A stretch of DNA of 64,000 bases from Bremia lactucae (lineage: Eukaryota; Oomycota; Peronosporomycetes; Peronosporales; Peronosporaceae): the NCBI RefSeq assembly GCF_004359215.1, contig NC_090621.1, positions 3,961,499-4,025,498 on the forward strand, given 5' to 3'. This document shows, one piece after another, positions 22,401 to 30,503 of the stretch. Position numbers and translations under genes: made by a program. The notes under the pieces are model-generated. The model was not told the origin of the DNA. It made no database searches and was given only the letters and a program-made list of their open reading frames with translations. How positions within the stretch are numbered: position 1 is the first letter of the stretch; every line of letters begins with the position of its first letter.

Positions 22401-22855
22401 TCCTCCATTTTGGCGTCAATACTGCTAAGCTTGGCGCTTGTGTTGAGGATCACAGTGATGCAAAACGTTGTCGCCTTTCGCCATCGCCGTGCTGAATAGC
22501 AGGCGCTTCAAGATGATGCGTCCAGCCTTCTGCGATCCGCCGTACAAATTCTTAATGCGCGTCCAGGTAACCCAGGCTTCTTTAAAGTCGTCTGTTTCGT
22601 GACGAAGTTCGTGTCCATGTGGAGAAGCATAAGGCCAAACGCAATATTGCTGGACTTGACATATTTGTCTCTGGCACGGGTGTCCGCAAACGACGAAGTC
22701 ACCTCACGATTGACCAGGTGCCACACCGACTTGGTGAGAACAACACACCACGCATGTAGCGGTTCGACGTGGCAAACTTGTCATCGCTCAACTTGTCGAT
22801 AGTAATCTTCGTCGAAACTTCTTGGGCAGAAGTCATGGTCGTTGGGCTCATAGAC
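19462..22855 (-). pseudogene. D-family internal region (RNase H to gag)
   Basis: This minus-strand D copy has the usual broken pieces: SDADWAGD (19585-19842), YVDDALVTG (19856-20131), integrase (21162-21404), protease and knuckle remnants, and gag (22508-22726, with its start codon complement at 22849-22851). It shares variants with the copy at 32570-36275, for example CTTAAATGATC (20141 and 33561) and GGCCGGGCGCTG (near 21957 and 35377), where the others have CTTCAATGATC and GGCCGAGCGCTG. The D copies therefore fall into at least two subgroups. Confidence 0.85.
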
Positions 22856-22968
22856 TGTTGAAGTCCGAAAAATAAGGGGGCAAAGCGAAGCGAAGAATCA
22901 GCTCGATGAGCCGAAGACACATGAACGGAAAAGAAATAGTTGGAAGTGAGTGATTTATTGGGGCTCAC
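22856..22968 (-). repeat. Truncated D-family LTR copy 3
   Basis: The first ~113 bases of the D LTR, from TGTTGAAGTCC to GGGGCTCAC. It then breaks into the end of the B2 LTR. The rest of the D LTR is not found at the other end of B2, which lies in a gap. Confidence 0.75.
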
Positions 22969-22994
22969 TATTGAAACCGTCAAGTGAGCGAAGT
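22969..22994 (-). repeat. Outer end of B2 3' LTR, separated by A1 insertion
   Basis: Reverse-complemented and joined to 27617 and beyond, it restores an end like that of the C-type LTR (GCTCACTTGAC near the terminus). The last five bases, 22990-22994 GAAGT, are the target duplication of A1. Confidence 0.75.
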
Positions 22995-23264
22995 TATTGA
23001 GGGTTATGGGTTTCAGGTAATGTACACAACCCAAACCGGTCCAATCCGAACCGCGGTTAAACATAGCATCTACATATATTATAGTATAGTTTGATGCAGT
23101 ATGTAGAAATGAGTGGTTTCGAGAAGTAAAAGTGTAAGCCTTAATAAATCAATCACTTCCAAATATTCCTTCTCCTTCCCAAGTCGTCTTCACCTTTCAA
23201 GTGCAGACTTCTCCCGTGTTCTTCAAGCCTCCTTCTCTCTTCCAGTGCTCGGTACCCTTTAACA
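22995..23264 (+). repeat. A1 5' LTR
   Basis: It runs from TATTGAGGG to CCCTTTAACA. The target duplication fixes the first base, giving TA...CA rather than TG...CA ends. It contains the palindrome AACCGCGGTT and ACCGGT, and an AT-rich TATATTATAGTATAG that could be the core promoter. Confidence 0.9.
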
Positions 23265-23280
23265 GGTTATGAGCCCAAGC
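23265..23280 (+). other. Primer-binding site of A1, overlapping gag start
   Basis: GGTTATGAGCCCAAGC directly follows the LTR. The ATG at 23269-23271 is the gag start. It is complementary to the 3' end of an initiator tRNA-Met 5' half (GGGCTCATAACC). Confidence 0.85.
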
Positions 23281-24057
23281 ACGATGTCCTCTGCTCAAGA
23301 TTCCGCCACCAAGATCTCCATCGACAAATTCGATGGCGACAACTATGCGACGTGGAGCCGCTACATGCGTGGCGTGTTCCTGACCAAGTCGACTTGGCAT
23401 GTGGTCAACCGGGAGACTACTCCAACCTTCGCCGATCCTCGCGCCATGGACGAATATGTCAAGGCGAGCAATATCGCCTTCGGCTTGATGTTGCTGTACA
23501 TAAGCGCGGATTACCATCACGTGGTTGATGACTGCGAAGAAGCATGGGTTGCGTGGGCAAAGCTGAAGACCCTCTACGGCGGATCGCAGAAGGCGGGACG
23601 GATCTTCTTGAAGCGACAGCTCTTCAGCATGAAGATGGCGGAAGGCGGTAATGTACTTCATCATTGCAATGAAGTCCTCAACATCAGCGCAAAGCTCAAG
23701 AGCATCGGCGCCAAGATGGAGGACGAGGACGTGGCGATTTGTTTGTTGCGCAGCCTCCCCAAGAGTTACGAGAACGTCGTTCTCAACTTGGAGATGAGCA
23801 GCGCGGAATTGCGATCGCGTGACGTCGTGAAAGTGCTGACAAATGAGCACATCAAGAGACAAGGAAACAAGACGACATCGGTGAAGACTGAAGAAACAAC
23901 CAAGGCTTTCAGTACCGAACGCGAGTTTCGTCAGTGTACATTCTGCGGAAAATTGGGGCACACTGTGGAGAAGTGCTGGACCAAGCAGAAGGAAGACAAT
24001 CGGGGAGCTCGACGCGGCGGCAATAATCGTGGACGCGGAGCGAATCAAGTTCAGTAA
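23269..24057 (+). CDS. A1 gag (262 aa, ended by TAA)
   Basis: This is the copia capsid/nucleocapsid precursor. It opens [10 protein letters not shown] from the primer-site ATG. The UBN2-type capsid region ([18 protein letters not shown] through [10 protein letters not shown]) is followed by the CCHC knuckle [14 protein letters not shown] at residues 223-236 and a basic RG-rich tail ([10 protein letters not shown]). The TAA at 24055-24057 replaces a TGG present in A2, so it is a nonsense mutation and not the natural end of gag. The next ORF continues in the same frame. In the intact family gag and pol are one frame without a programmed shift. Confidence 0.9.
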   Translation: MSPSTMSSAQDSATKISIDKFDGDNYATWSRYMRGVFLTKSTWHVVNRETTPTFADPRAMDEYVKASNIAFGLMLLYISADYHHVVDDCEEAWVAWAKLKTLYGGSQKAGRIFLKRQLFSMKMAEGGNVLHHCNEVLNISAKLKSIGAKMEDEDVAICLLRSLPKSYENVVLNLEMSSAELRSRDVVKVLTNEHIKRQGNKTTSVKTEETTKAFSTEREFRQCTFCGKLGHTVEKCWTKQKEDNRGARRGGNNRGRGANQVQ

Positions 24058-25656
24058 CAAGGCTACAGTGGCAACAGCAACGGTAACTACGATCGTGTGG
24101 CGTTTGCTGTGTCAATGAAATGCGGACTTTCAACGACCAAGAACATGTCCGGGATGTGGGCGATTGATAGCGGTGCTACGCATCACATCTGCTACGAAAA
24201 ATCCAAGTTCGAAGTTCTGGACGAACACAATGAAGGTGAAGTTCTGGTCGCAGATGGAAACAAAGCCGCTATCAAAGGCATCGGGACTATCATCGAAAAG
24301 GTACTACTGCCTAACGGTGAAGAACCTGAAGTCGAGATCAAAAACGCGCTTTTCGTCCCAGATATGAACAAGAACCTACTATCAATTCCGCAAATCAACA
24401 AGAGCGGCAAGTTTCAAGTGGTGTTTGATGGTGCCAAAATGGAGATCTCGCGTAAAGACCCTGAGCAAGTGGTGGCGATGGCAGATCTTGCGGATGGACT
24501 CTATTGGCTTCGCACATCTCACCGATCGGTAAATACTACTTCAAGGTCAAGAGTCGAAGATCTTCATGCACGCATGGGCCACGCACCGTTTGATGTCTTG
24601 TTTAAAATGGTTTCCAAAGGGATGATCAAGGATGCTAAAATGCCAGAAAAGGCAAGCAGATCTAGCATATGCCACGGGTGTCAAGAAGGAAAAATGGTAC
24701 AGCGACCGTTTCCAAGTAACCCGAACAAGCAGCACTACGACCCGTTCGAGCTTCTACACATCGACACTTGCGGACCCATGGAAGTTGAATCGCTGGGTGG
24801 AAGCAAGTACTTGCTACTAATCGTTGATGAAGGCAGCGGATGCATGAAGGGCTTCGGTCTGCGCGCCAAGTCCGATAGTGAAGAGTGTATCAAGAGATAC
24901 ATCAATGCGGTGCAGACGCAGTTTGACTTCAAGGTCAAGTTCGTTCGACATGATGGTGCACGAGAATTCGCGACAACTTCGATCAAGGCATTTTACGATG
25001 ATCAAGGAATCGAGCAGCAAGTCACTGTTCCGTATGCGCACCAGACGAATGGCACGGCAGAACGGGCAATCCGGACTATCGTAACGATTGGCCGCAGCAT
25101 GCTCCACTACGCAAAATTAGACAAGTGTTTCTGGGCTGAGGCAGCAATGACAGCAATATACATCAAGAATCGACTGCCATCGCCCAAGTACCAAGATCAG
25201 ACTCCGTTCGAGATCATCAACGGATCTCGACCAAGTGTCAAACACATGCGAGTTTTTGGCTGCCGTGCGTTCGTGCTGACTCCAAAAGAAAAGAGATCGA
25301 AATGGGATCCGAAGTCCCGTGAAGGACTGTTTATGGGGTACGAAGAATCATCAAAGGCATACCGCATTTACGACATTGAAACGGATCAGGTGGTGATATC
25401 TCGCGATGTCACGTTCGACGAATCGACGTTTGGGTTCGCACAGACGCCTCTACAAGATGTTGTTGATGATGCCTTATTGGATTTTGACACGATGAGCATC
25501 AGTAGTGAACCTGCCACCACGGAGTTCAAGCAAACAGGCAAGCGCAAGAACCGTTCAAACAGCCAAGAACAAGTGTTTAAACGACCAGCTTGCCGCGGAG
25601 CCGGGTTAGAAGAAGCAAGTGCGCCGGATGACTTCGAGTTGTGCCACCAAAAATGA
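24058..25656 (+). CDS. A1 protease-integrase part of gag-pol (first ATG 24097)
   Basis: Same frame as gag after its TAA. Numbered from the gag start, the protease has DSG at 300-302 ([15 protein letters not shown]), and GAG-pre-integrase has [13 protein letters not shown]. The integrase core has D499 (DTCGPM), D562 (RHDGAREF) and E598 ([10 protein letters not shown]), giving D,D35[15 protein letters not shown] and [13 protein letters not shown] lie in the C-terminal part. TGA at 25654-25656 breaks the linker between integrase and RT; the frame again continues unchanged after it. Apart from the two stops the catalytic residues are all present. Confidence 0.9.
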   Translation, partial: QGYSGNSNGNYDRVAFAVSMKCGLSTTKNMSGMWAIDSGATHHICYEKSKFEVLDEHNEGEVLVADGNKAAIKGIGTIIEKVLLPNGEEPEVEIKNALFVPDMNKNLLSIPQINKSGKFQVVFDGAKMEISRKDPEQVVAMADLADGLYWLRTSHRSVNTTSRSRVEDLHARMGHAPFDVLFKMVSKGMIKDAKMPEKASRSSICHGCQEGKMVQRPFPSNPNKQHYDPFELLHIDTCGPMEVESLGGSKYLLLIVDEGSGCMKGFGLRAKSDSEECIKRYINAVQTQFDFKVKFVRHDGAREFATTSIKAFYDDQGIEQQVTVPYAHQTNGTAERAIRTIVTIGRSMLHYAKLDKCFWAEAAMTAIYIKNRLPSPKYQDQTPFEIINGSRPSVKHMRVFGCRAFVLTPKEKRSKWDPKSREGLFMGYEESSKAYRIYDIETDQVVISRDVTFDESTFGFAQTPLQDVVDDALLDFDTMSISSEPATTEFKQTGKRKNRSNSQEQVFKRPACRGAGLEEASAPDDFELCHQK

Positions 25657-25704
25657 CGTTCGAATGTTCGAGCTAACCGGGACGAAGACCAAAAGGACAA
25701 TGAT

Positions 25705-26829
25705 ATGGATGATGATGACGACACCCACCACGGCTTTTGGCAAGCAAGCGTGAATGCAGTTGAGGGCGCTGATTTATCCGAACCAACAACGTTTGAAGAC
25801 GCGATTAATGGGCCAGATCGAGTACACTGGCGTAAGGCGATCTGTGCGGAGCTAGACTCAATGAAACTCCGTAGCGTATTTCGAGCAGCGAAACTGCCAG
25901 CTGGGCAGCACACCATTGGGACCAAGTGGGTATTCAAGATCAAGCGCAAGGCTGACGGAAACATCGATAAATACAAGGCACGTCTCGTTGCCAAGGGTTT
26001 CAAGCAAAAGTATGGCATCGACTACACGGAGACGTTTTCACCAGTAGTCAAGTACGTGACGCTGCGCATGGTGATTGCACTCACAAAGTACTTCGACTGG
26101 ACACTGGGCCAACTGGACGTGGTGACAGCTTTTCTGTATGGAGAAATGAAGGAAAGAGTATTCTGTGCGGTCCCAGAAGGCGTCGACGTCAATAAAGATT
26201 TTGATTGCTTTGAACTGGTTAAAGCAATCTACGGGCTAAAACAAGCTTCACGGGTATGGAATGACACTTTTCATGAGTTTGTTTGCTCCATCGGATTTCA
26301 AGTCTCCGATTTTGATCCGTGCCTTTATCTCAAGATTGCAAACGGAGAGTGCGTGCTATTGTTGGTCTATGTTGATGATGTACTGGTGACTGGGAGTTCA
26401 ATTGAAATGATTGCGCACACCAAGAAAGACTTAAAGTCACGTTTTGAGATGACTGATAGTGGCAAGTGCGCTTTTGTCCTGGGCATCGAGCTGGTAAACA
26501 ACAATGACGGAAGCGTGACGATGTGCCAGCGACGCTACGTGGACGATGTTCTCAAGCGTTTCGGCATGAGTGACTGCAAAGCTGTCATCAGCCCAATGGA
26601 CATCAGCTCTCGACTAAAGTCAAGCAACGCAGCAACTAAAATCAACGTTCCGTTTCGTGAAGCAGTGGGTGCTTTTAATGCACTTGATGACCGCGACACG
26701 ACCAGACATTGCCTTCGCCGTGGGTTACGTGTCACGTTTTATGGAAAACCCACAAGTCGAGCATTGGATGGCGGTGAAGCGCATCCTTCGATACTTGCAA
26801 GGAACCAAGTCGCATGGAATCTGCTTTAA
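25705..26829 (+). CDS. A1 reverse transcriptase (frame ends at a one-base insertion)
   Basis: Same frame as gag and integrase. RT begins around WRKAICAELDSMKL and contains KARLVAKGFKQKYG, motif A QLDVVTAFLYG and motif [10 protein letters not shown]. Near 26671-26676, GCTTTTAATG replaces the GCTTTAATG seen in A2. The extra T shifts the frame, so the tail from FNALDDRDT is nonsense. The RT domain itself is complete up to that point; RNase H follows in the next frame. Confidence 0.9.
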   Translation: MDDDDDTHHGFWQASVNAVEGADLSEPTTFEDAINGPDRVHWRKAICAELDSMKLRSVFRAAKLPAGQHTIGTKWVFKIKRKADGNIDKYKARLVAKGFKQKYGIDYTETFSPVVKYVTLRMVIALTKYFDWTLGQLDVVTAFLYGEMKERVFCAVPEGVDVNKDFDCFELVKAIYGLKQASRVWNDTFHEFVCSIGFQVSDFDPCLYLKIANGECVLLLVYVDDVLVTGSSIEMIAHTKKDLKSRFEMTDSGKCAFVLGIELVNNNDGSVTMCQRRYVDDVLKRFGMSDCKAVISPMDISSRLKSSNAATKINVPFREAVGAFNALDDRDTTRHCLRRGLRVTFYGKPTSRALDGGEAHPSILARNQVAWNLL

Positions 26830-27328
26830 GCCTGGCAACAATGTAAATTTTTGCGGCTACTCGGATGCAGACTGGGCCGGTGATCATGCAGACCGCAAGT
26901 CGACTTCAGGATACGCGTTTATTCTCATGGGCGCTCCTGTAAGCTGGGGGAGCAAGAAACAATCAAGTGTGTCGCTGTCAACAAGTGAAGCCGAATATAT
27001 CGCGCTAAGTTTAGCGATTCAAGAAGGCAAGTGGGTGCATCGACTACTGCGCGAAATCCTAGACGCGGCAGCAAACAAGTCTGAACCGGTGCTTAAGATC
27101 ATGGAAGACAACCAGTCGTGTATCAAGATGACGAAGAATCCGGTAAACCATGGTCGTGCGAAACATATCGACATCAAGTATCACCACATTCGTGATGAAG
27201 TAAAGCGTGGCGAAGTCAACCTCGAATACTGCGAAACGTCGAACATGTTGGCAGACATAATGACGAAAAGACTACCAGGACCGCGTCACAAGGAATTAAC
27301 GACAGCGCTTGGCATACACGCGTGTTAG
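26657..27328 (+). CDS. A1 RNase H (shifted frame, 223 aa to natural stop)
   Basis: This continues the polyprotein after the insertion. Reading is homologous from [17 protein letters not shown]. RNase H acidic residues are seen in [29 protein letters not shown] and [12 protein letters not shown]. It ends [28 protein letters not shown] and TAG, 13 bases before the 3' LTR. The LADIMTK motif is typical of copia RNase H ends. The ATG at 26657 lies before the insertion in an overlapping frame and is not a real start. Confidence 0.85.
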   Translation: MKQWVLLMHLMTATRPDIAFAVGYVSRFMENPQVEHWMAVKRILRYLQGTKSHGICFKPGNNVNFCGYSDADWAGDHADRKSTSGYAFILMGAPVSWGSKKQSSVSLSTSEAEYIALSLAIQEGKWVHRLLREILDAAANKSEPVLKIMEDNQSCIKMTKNPVNHGRAKHIDIKYHHIRDEVKRGEVNLEYCETSNMLADIMTKRLPGPRHKELTTALGIHAC

Positions 27329-27341
27329 CATTGAGGGGGCG

Positions 27342-27611
27342 TATTGAGGGTTATGGGTTTCAGGTAATGTACACAACCCAAACCGGTCCAATCCGAACCG
27401 CGGTTAAACATAGCATCTACTTATATTATAGTATAGTTAGATGCAGTATGTAGAAATGAGTGGTTTCGAGAAGTAAAAGTGTAAGCCCCAATAAATCAAT
27501 CACTTCTAAATATTCCTTCTCCTTCACAAGTCGTCTTCACCTTTCAAGTGCAGACTTCTCCCGTGTTCTTCAAGCCTCCTTCTCTCTTCCAGTGCTCGGT
27601 ACCCTTTAACA
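27342..27611 (+). repeat. A1 3' LTR
   Basis: 270 bp, six mismatches to the 5' copy. It is preceded by the polypurine tract TTGAGGGGGCG (27331-27341) and followed by the target duplication GAAGT. Confidence 0.9.
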
Positions 27612-27868
27612 GAAGTTTAGCAAAATGCAAAGTAAATATATAAAGGTCCTTAGTTCGCAAACCTATTGCTACCTCTAAGCCAATCATTGCTTCTAGCCAA
27701 TCATAGTTCATTGAACTTTCTAGAAGCTTGTGACGTCATGTACTGACGTCACCCTATGACGTCATCTACTGACGTCATCTACTGATGTCACACTATGACG
27801 TCATTACCGGTTTTTACTGGTACATACTGGTAGTCTCTTGGTCAGGTCGAGCCGCTTCCTCGCCAACA
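27612..27868 (-). repeat. Main part of B2 3' LTR
   Basis: On the minus strand it starts TGTTGGCGAGGAAG after GAGTGGGAG, and carries the CRE-like array, GGCTTAGAGGTAGCAAT and ATATATTTACTTTGC, breaking at the A1 target site. The end of the B2 polyprotein (to 27814) is encoded within it. Confidence 0.85.
27731..27803 (-). promoter_or_regulatory. Six-unit 13-bp tandem array of TGACGTCA palindromes in B-type LTR
   Basis: The 8-bp units start at 27731, 27744, 27757, 27770, 27783 and 27796, exactly every 13 bp. Five are perfect TGACGTCA and the fifth is TGATGTCA. The spacer (for example TCTAC) is partly conserved. TGACGTCA is the palindromic CREB/ATF bZIP site, so an enhancer role in U3 is likely but inferred. 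The B1 LTR has four units. Confidence 0.7.
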
Positions 27869-29412
27869 CTCCCACTCGACTCGACACTTGTTGCTAACAC
27901 TCCCAGCATGCGTCGAAGGTGTTCAAACTGTACAGCAGGAATCGGCTTGGTCATCATGTCTGCTTTCATTTCCTTTGTCGAGCAGTATTGCAGCACCACT
28001 TGGCCGTCTTCAACTCTTTCCCGCACAAAGTGATAGCGTATGCCGATGTGTTTAGTTCTCTTGTGAAACTCCGGATTCTTGGCCAACGCAATCGCACCTT
28101 GATTGTCTTCGTACACCTTGACAGCTTCGTTGCTCTTCATCTCACCAAGCTCGCATAGAAATGTCTTGAGCCAAATTGCTTCTTGTACTGCTTCCGTCAG
28201 CGCCATGTACTCTGCCTCCGTCGATGACAACGCCACCGTTCGCTGCTTCTTGCTCCTCCAGCTAATACACCCGTTATTCATCATGAAAGCGTATCCGCTT
28301 GTACTACGTCGCGTCTCCACATCACCAGCCCAGTCTGCGTCTGAGTATCCTTGCAGTGTAGCAATACCATCACGTGAGAAATAAAGTCCATGCGTCGGTG
28401 TTGCTTGAAGATACCGCAACACACGCTTGATAGCCTGCCAATGTATTGGACAGGGATCAGCCGCAAATTGACTCAATGCTCCCACTGCCACAGCAAGGTC
28501 CGGACGAGTCGCAACCATCAAGTACAGGATACCTCCAATGGCACTCCGGTAGGGTACGTTCTTCATTGTTTCCTCATGATTGCAGCCGCCTTCACACATG
28601 TTCTTGGTCAGTCTAAGTCCAGGATTTTGAGGCGTCTTCACAGGCTTGCTGTCATGCATCCCAAACTTGGTTAAAACAGACTTAAGAAACTTGGTTTGCC
28701 GCATTGTCACATAGCCAGCCGCATGATCGCTCTTGATTTCCACACCAAGAAAATACTTTAGCTCACCGAGATCCGTCATCTCGAATCGGTCACTCAACGC
28801 ACGCTTTGTTGACGTGAGAAACTCGTCGTTGCTACTTGCGATGATCAGATCGTCAACATACAAAACAACAAAGACCATGTCGCTGTCATCTCGCTTAACG
28901 TACACGCAGCGATCTGATTCACACTTGATGAAACCCATCTTGATCATGAAGTCATCGATGGTCTGATTCCACATACGGGGTGATTGCTTCAACCCGTATA
29001 GTGACTTCTTCAGCTTGCACACGTGATCTGGACGACTAGCATCGACATATCCATCTGGCTGCGCCATGTAGATATCTTCATCCAATCCACCATTTAGGAA
29101 CGCTGTCTTGACATCCATCTGATGCAACTTCAGCGTATACTTGGCAGCCAAACTCAGAACAATTCGAATCGACGTAAACTTGGCCACCGGCGCATACGTT
29201 TCTTCGTAATCGACTCCATACTTGTGTGAGAACCCCTTAGCCACTAGACGTGCCTTATACCGCTCAATTTCGCCATCTTGAGTCTCCTTGACACGGAACA
29301 CCCATCTGCAGCCGATAGCCTTGCGTCCCTTTCGCAACGGTACAATGTTCCATGTATCATTTTTCTGGAGCGAGTCATACTCCGAATCGCACGCCCACGC
29401 CCTCCCTTCCAT
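27814..29412 (-). CDS. B2 reverse transcriptase-RNase H (open, 532 aa)
   Basis: The minus-strand ORF is homologous to B1 RT-RNase H from about CDSEYDSLQKNDTWN. It contains KARLVAKGFSHKYG, motif A QMDVKTAFLNG, motif [48 protein letters not shown] (HID in B1) and MKADMMTKPIPA. HIG in place of HID removes the fourth RNase H acidic residue. Its first residues (MEGRAWA) come from a shifted frame at ~29400, where an indel joins the integrase ORF. The last ~18 codons lie inside the LTR. Confidence 0.9.
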   Translation of the reverse strand: MEGRAWACDSEYDSLQKNDTWNIVPLRKGRKAIGCRWVFRVKETQDGEIERYKARLVAKGFSHKYGVDYEETYAPVAKFTSIRIVLSLAAKYTLKLHQMDVKTAFLNGGLDEDIYMAQPDGYVDASRPDHVCKLKKSLYGLKQSPRMWNQTIDDFMIKMGFIKCESDRCVYVKRDDSDMVFVVLYVDDLIIASSNDEFLTSTKRALSDRFEMTDLGELKYFLGVEIKSDHAAGYVTMRQTKFLKSVLTKFGMHDSKPVKTPQNPGLRLTKNMCEGGCNHEETMKNVPYRSAIGGILYLMVATRPDLAVAVGALSQFAADPCPIHWQAIKRVLRYLQATPTHGLYFSRDGIATLQGYSDADWAGDVETRRSTSGYAFMMNNGCISWRSKKQRTVALSSTEAEYMALTEAVQEAIWLKTFLCELGEMKSNEAVKVYEDNQGAIALAKNPEFHKRTKHIGIRYHFVRERVEDGQVVLQYCSTKEMKADMMTKPIPAVQFEHLRRMLGVLATSVESSGSVGEEAARPDQETTSMYQ

Positions 29413-30503
29413 TTCACTGCGTCACTGGATTCCATAGCCGACTTAAACGTAGTCGGCATATCTCCCACTGAATCCATGACGTATGCAGCTTCGTAATGTG
29501 TTGCATCTTGAGCTGCTGCTGACATCTCATCCAGACCTTGATGTCTCTTGTAATACGCAGACCGCTTGGCGCTTGGAGTGTCTGTTGCTTTCTCCAACGA
29601 CTGTGTCCGTTGGTGTCTCTTGCTGCTGGACTCCATATCCGCATCTTGCGCAGTGTCTTCTTCTTGTTCCTGCGGCGATTCTTCATCCGTCGCCTCTTCA
29701 TCTTCGATGACTACGTCCTGCTGAAAGTAGTTGCGTCTTCCACTGTCGAAAACATCTTCCATGAACTGAGCGTCGAGACTTACCAGTATGCGGCAACTGT
29801 CCAGCTCCTCGAATCGATACGCTTTCTCATGATCCGAATATCCAAGAAACCGGCAGCGTACTGACCGAGAATCAAATTTGGCACGCTTTTCCTTTGGCAC
29901 CATAACATACGCGTGACAACCAAACACCTTCAGGTTAGCCAGCAATGGTTTCTTGCCTGTCCAAACTTGGTGTGGCGATTTGTCATGGCTGACAGCACGT
30001 GTTGGACACCTATTGCGGAGAAACGTAGCTGTCATGACAGCTTCGCCCCAGTATTCTTTGGACAGTCCAGCATGTTTTATCATGCAGCGCGCGCACTCTA
30101 CCAATGTTCGATTCATTCGTTCGGCGACCCCGTTCAACTGAGGAGTGTAAGGCGGCGTGAATGTTTGCACGATTCCTCGATCACTGCAAAACTTGGCCAT
30201 ATCACGCGAAGTATACTCGCCGCCATTGTCACTGCGAATCGACTTTACCCGCTTGCCCGTTTGCGTTTCAGCAAACGCAACAAAGTCAGCAAATTTGGCA
30301 GGTACTTCCGACTTGTTACTCAACAAGTACACCTTGCAAAAATGTGATTTGTCGTCGATAAAAGTGACAAAGTAGCGCTTCCCGCTGAAAGTCGGCGTCT
30401 GCATGGGACCACATACATCACTGTGAATGACTTCCAAAACTTGCTTTGCACGATTGGGTGATGACTTGGCATAGCTCACTCGCGTTTGCTTCCGAGTGAG
30501 CAT
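29244..30503 (-). CDS. B2 integrase part of gag-pol (419 aa frame)
   Basis: The minus-strand frame starts after a one-base loss near 30490 (GGAAGCAAAC against GGCAAGCAAAC in B1) and ends in a shifted tail past 29410. The integrase core shows HSDVCGPM, IRSDNGGEY and NGVAERMNRT with catalytic D, D and E. The C-terminal part shows KVFGCHAYVMVPKEKR and FDSRSVRCRFLGYSDHEKAYRFEEL. An acidic linker rich in E and D (about residues 275-305) leads toward RT. The ATG near 30503 is incidental; the domain belongs to the polyprotein whose gag part ends at 30476. Confidence 0.88.
   Translation of the reverse strand: MLTRKQTRVSYAKSSPNRAKQVLEVIHSDVCGPMQTPTFSGKRYFVTFIDDKSHFCKVYLLSNKSEVPAKFADFVAFAETQTGKRVKSIRSDNGGEYTSRDMAKFCSDRGIVQTFTPPYTPQLNGVAERMNRTLVECARCMIKHAGLSKEYWGEAVMTATFLRNRCPTRAVSHDKSPHQVWTGKKPLLANLKVFGCHAYVMVPKEKRAKFDSRSVRCRFLGYSDHEKAYRFEELDSCRILVSLDAQFMEDVFDSGRRNYFQQDVVIEDEEATDEESPQEQEEDTAQDADMESSSKRHQRTQSLEKATDTPSAKRSAYYKRHQGLDEMSAAAQDATHYEAAYVMDSVGDMPTTFKSAMESSDAVKWKGGRGRAIRSMTRSRKMIHGTLYRCERDARLSAADGCSVSRRLKMAKLSGIRHV

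Larger units (their letters stand above)
22995..27611 (+). mobile_element. Copia element A1, complete, nested in the B2 LTR
   Basis: LTRs are 22995-23264 and 27342-27611 (270 bp each, six mismatches by eye). It is flanked by the 5-bp target duplication GAAGT at 22990-22994 and 27612-27616. The primer site is at 23265-23280 and the polypurine tract TTGAGGGGGCG precedes 27342. Gag-pol has two in-frame stops and one one-base insertion. The high LTR identity and intact duplication mark a recent insertion, younger than B2. Confidence 0.95.

Noticed and set aside
23197..24060. 287-aa open frame antisense to A1 gag, and its counterpart at 54909-55772 over A2
   Set aside because: It mirrors the gag codons exactly, has no start context or homology of its own, and is broken in F and A3. 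It is a by-product of gag codon use.
24055..24060. Programmed readthrough between gag and pol in A1
   Set aside because: A2, a closely related copy, has a sense codon (TGG) at this place, so the TAA is a mutation.
27731..27803. 13-bp repeat as a possible CRISPR or satellite
   Set aside because: Units are 13 bp with a palindromic 8-bp core inside an LTR, with no variable spacers of suitable length. An enhancer array fits better.
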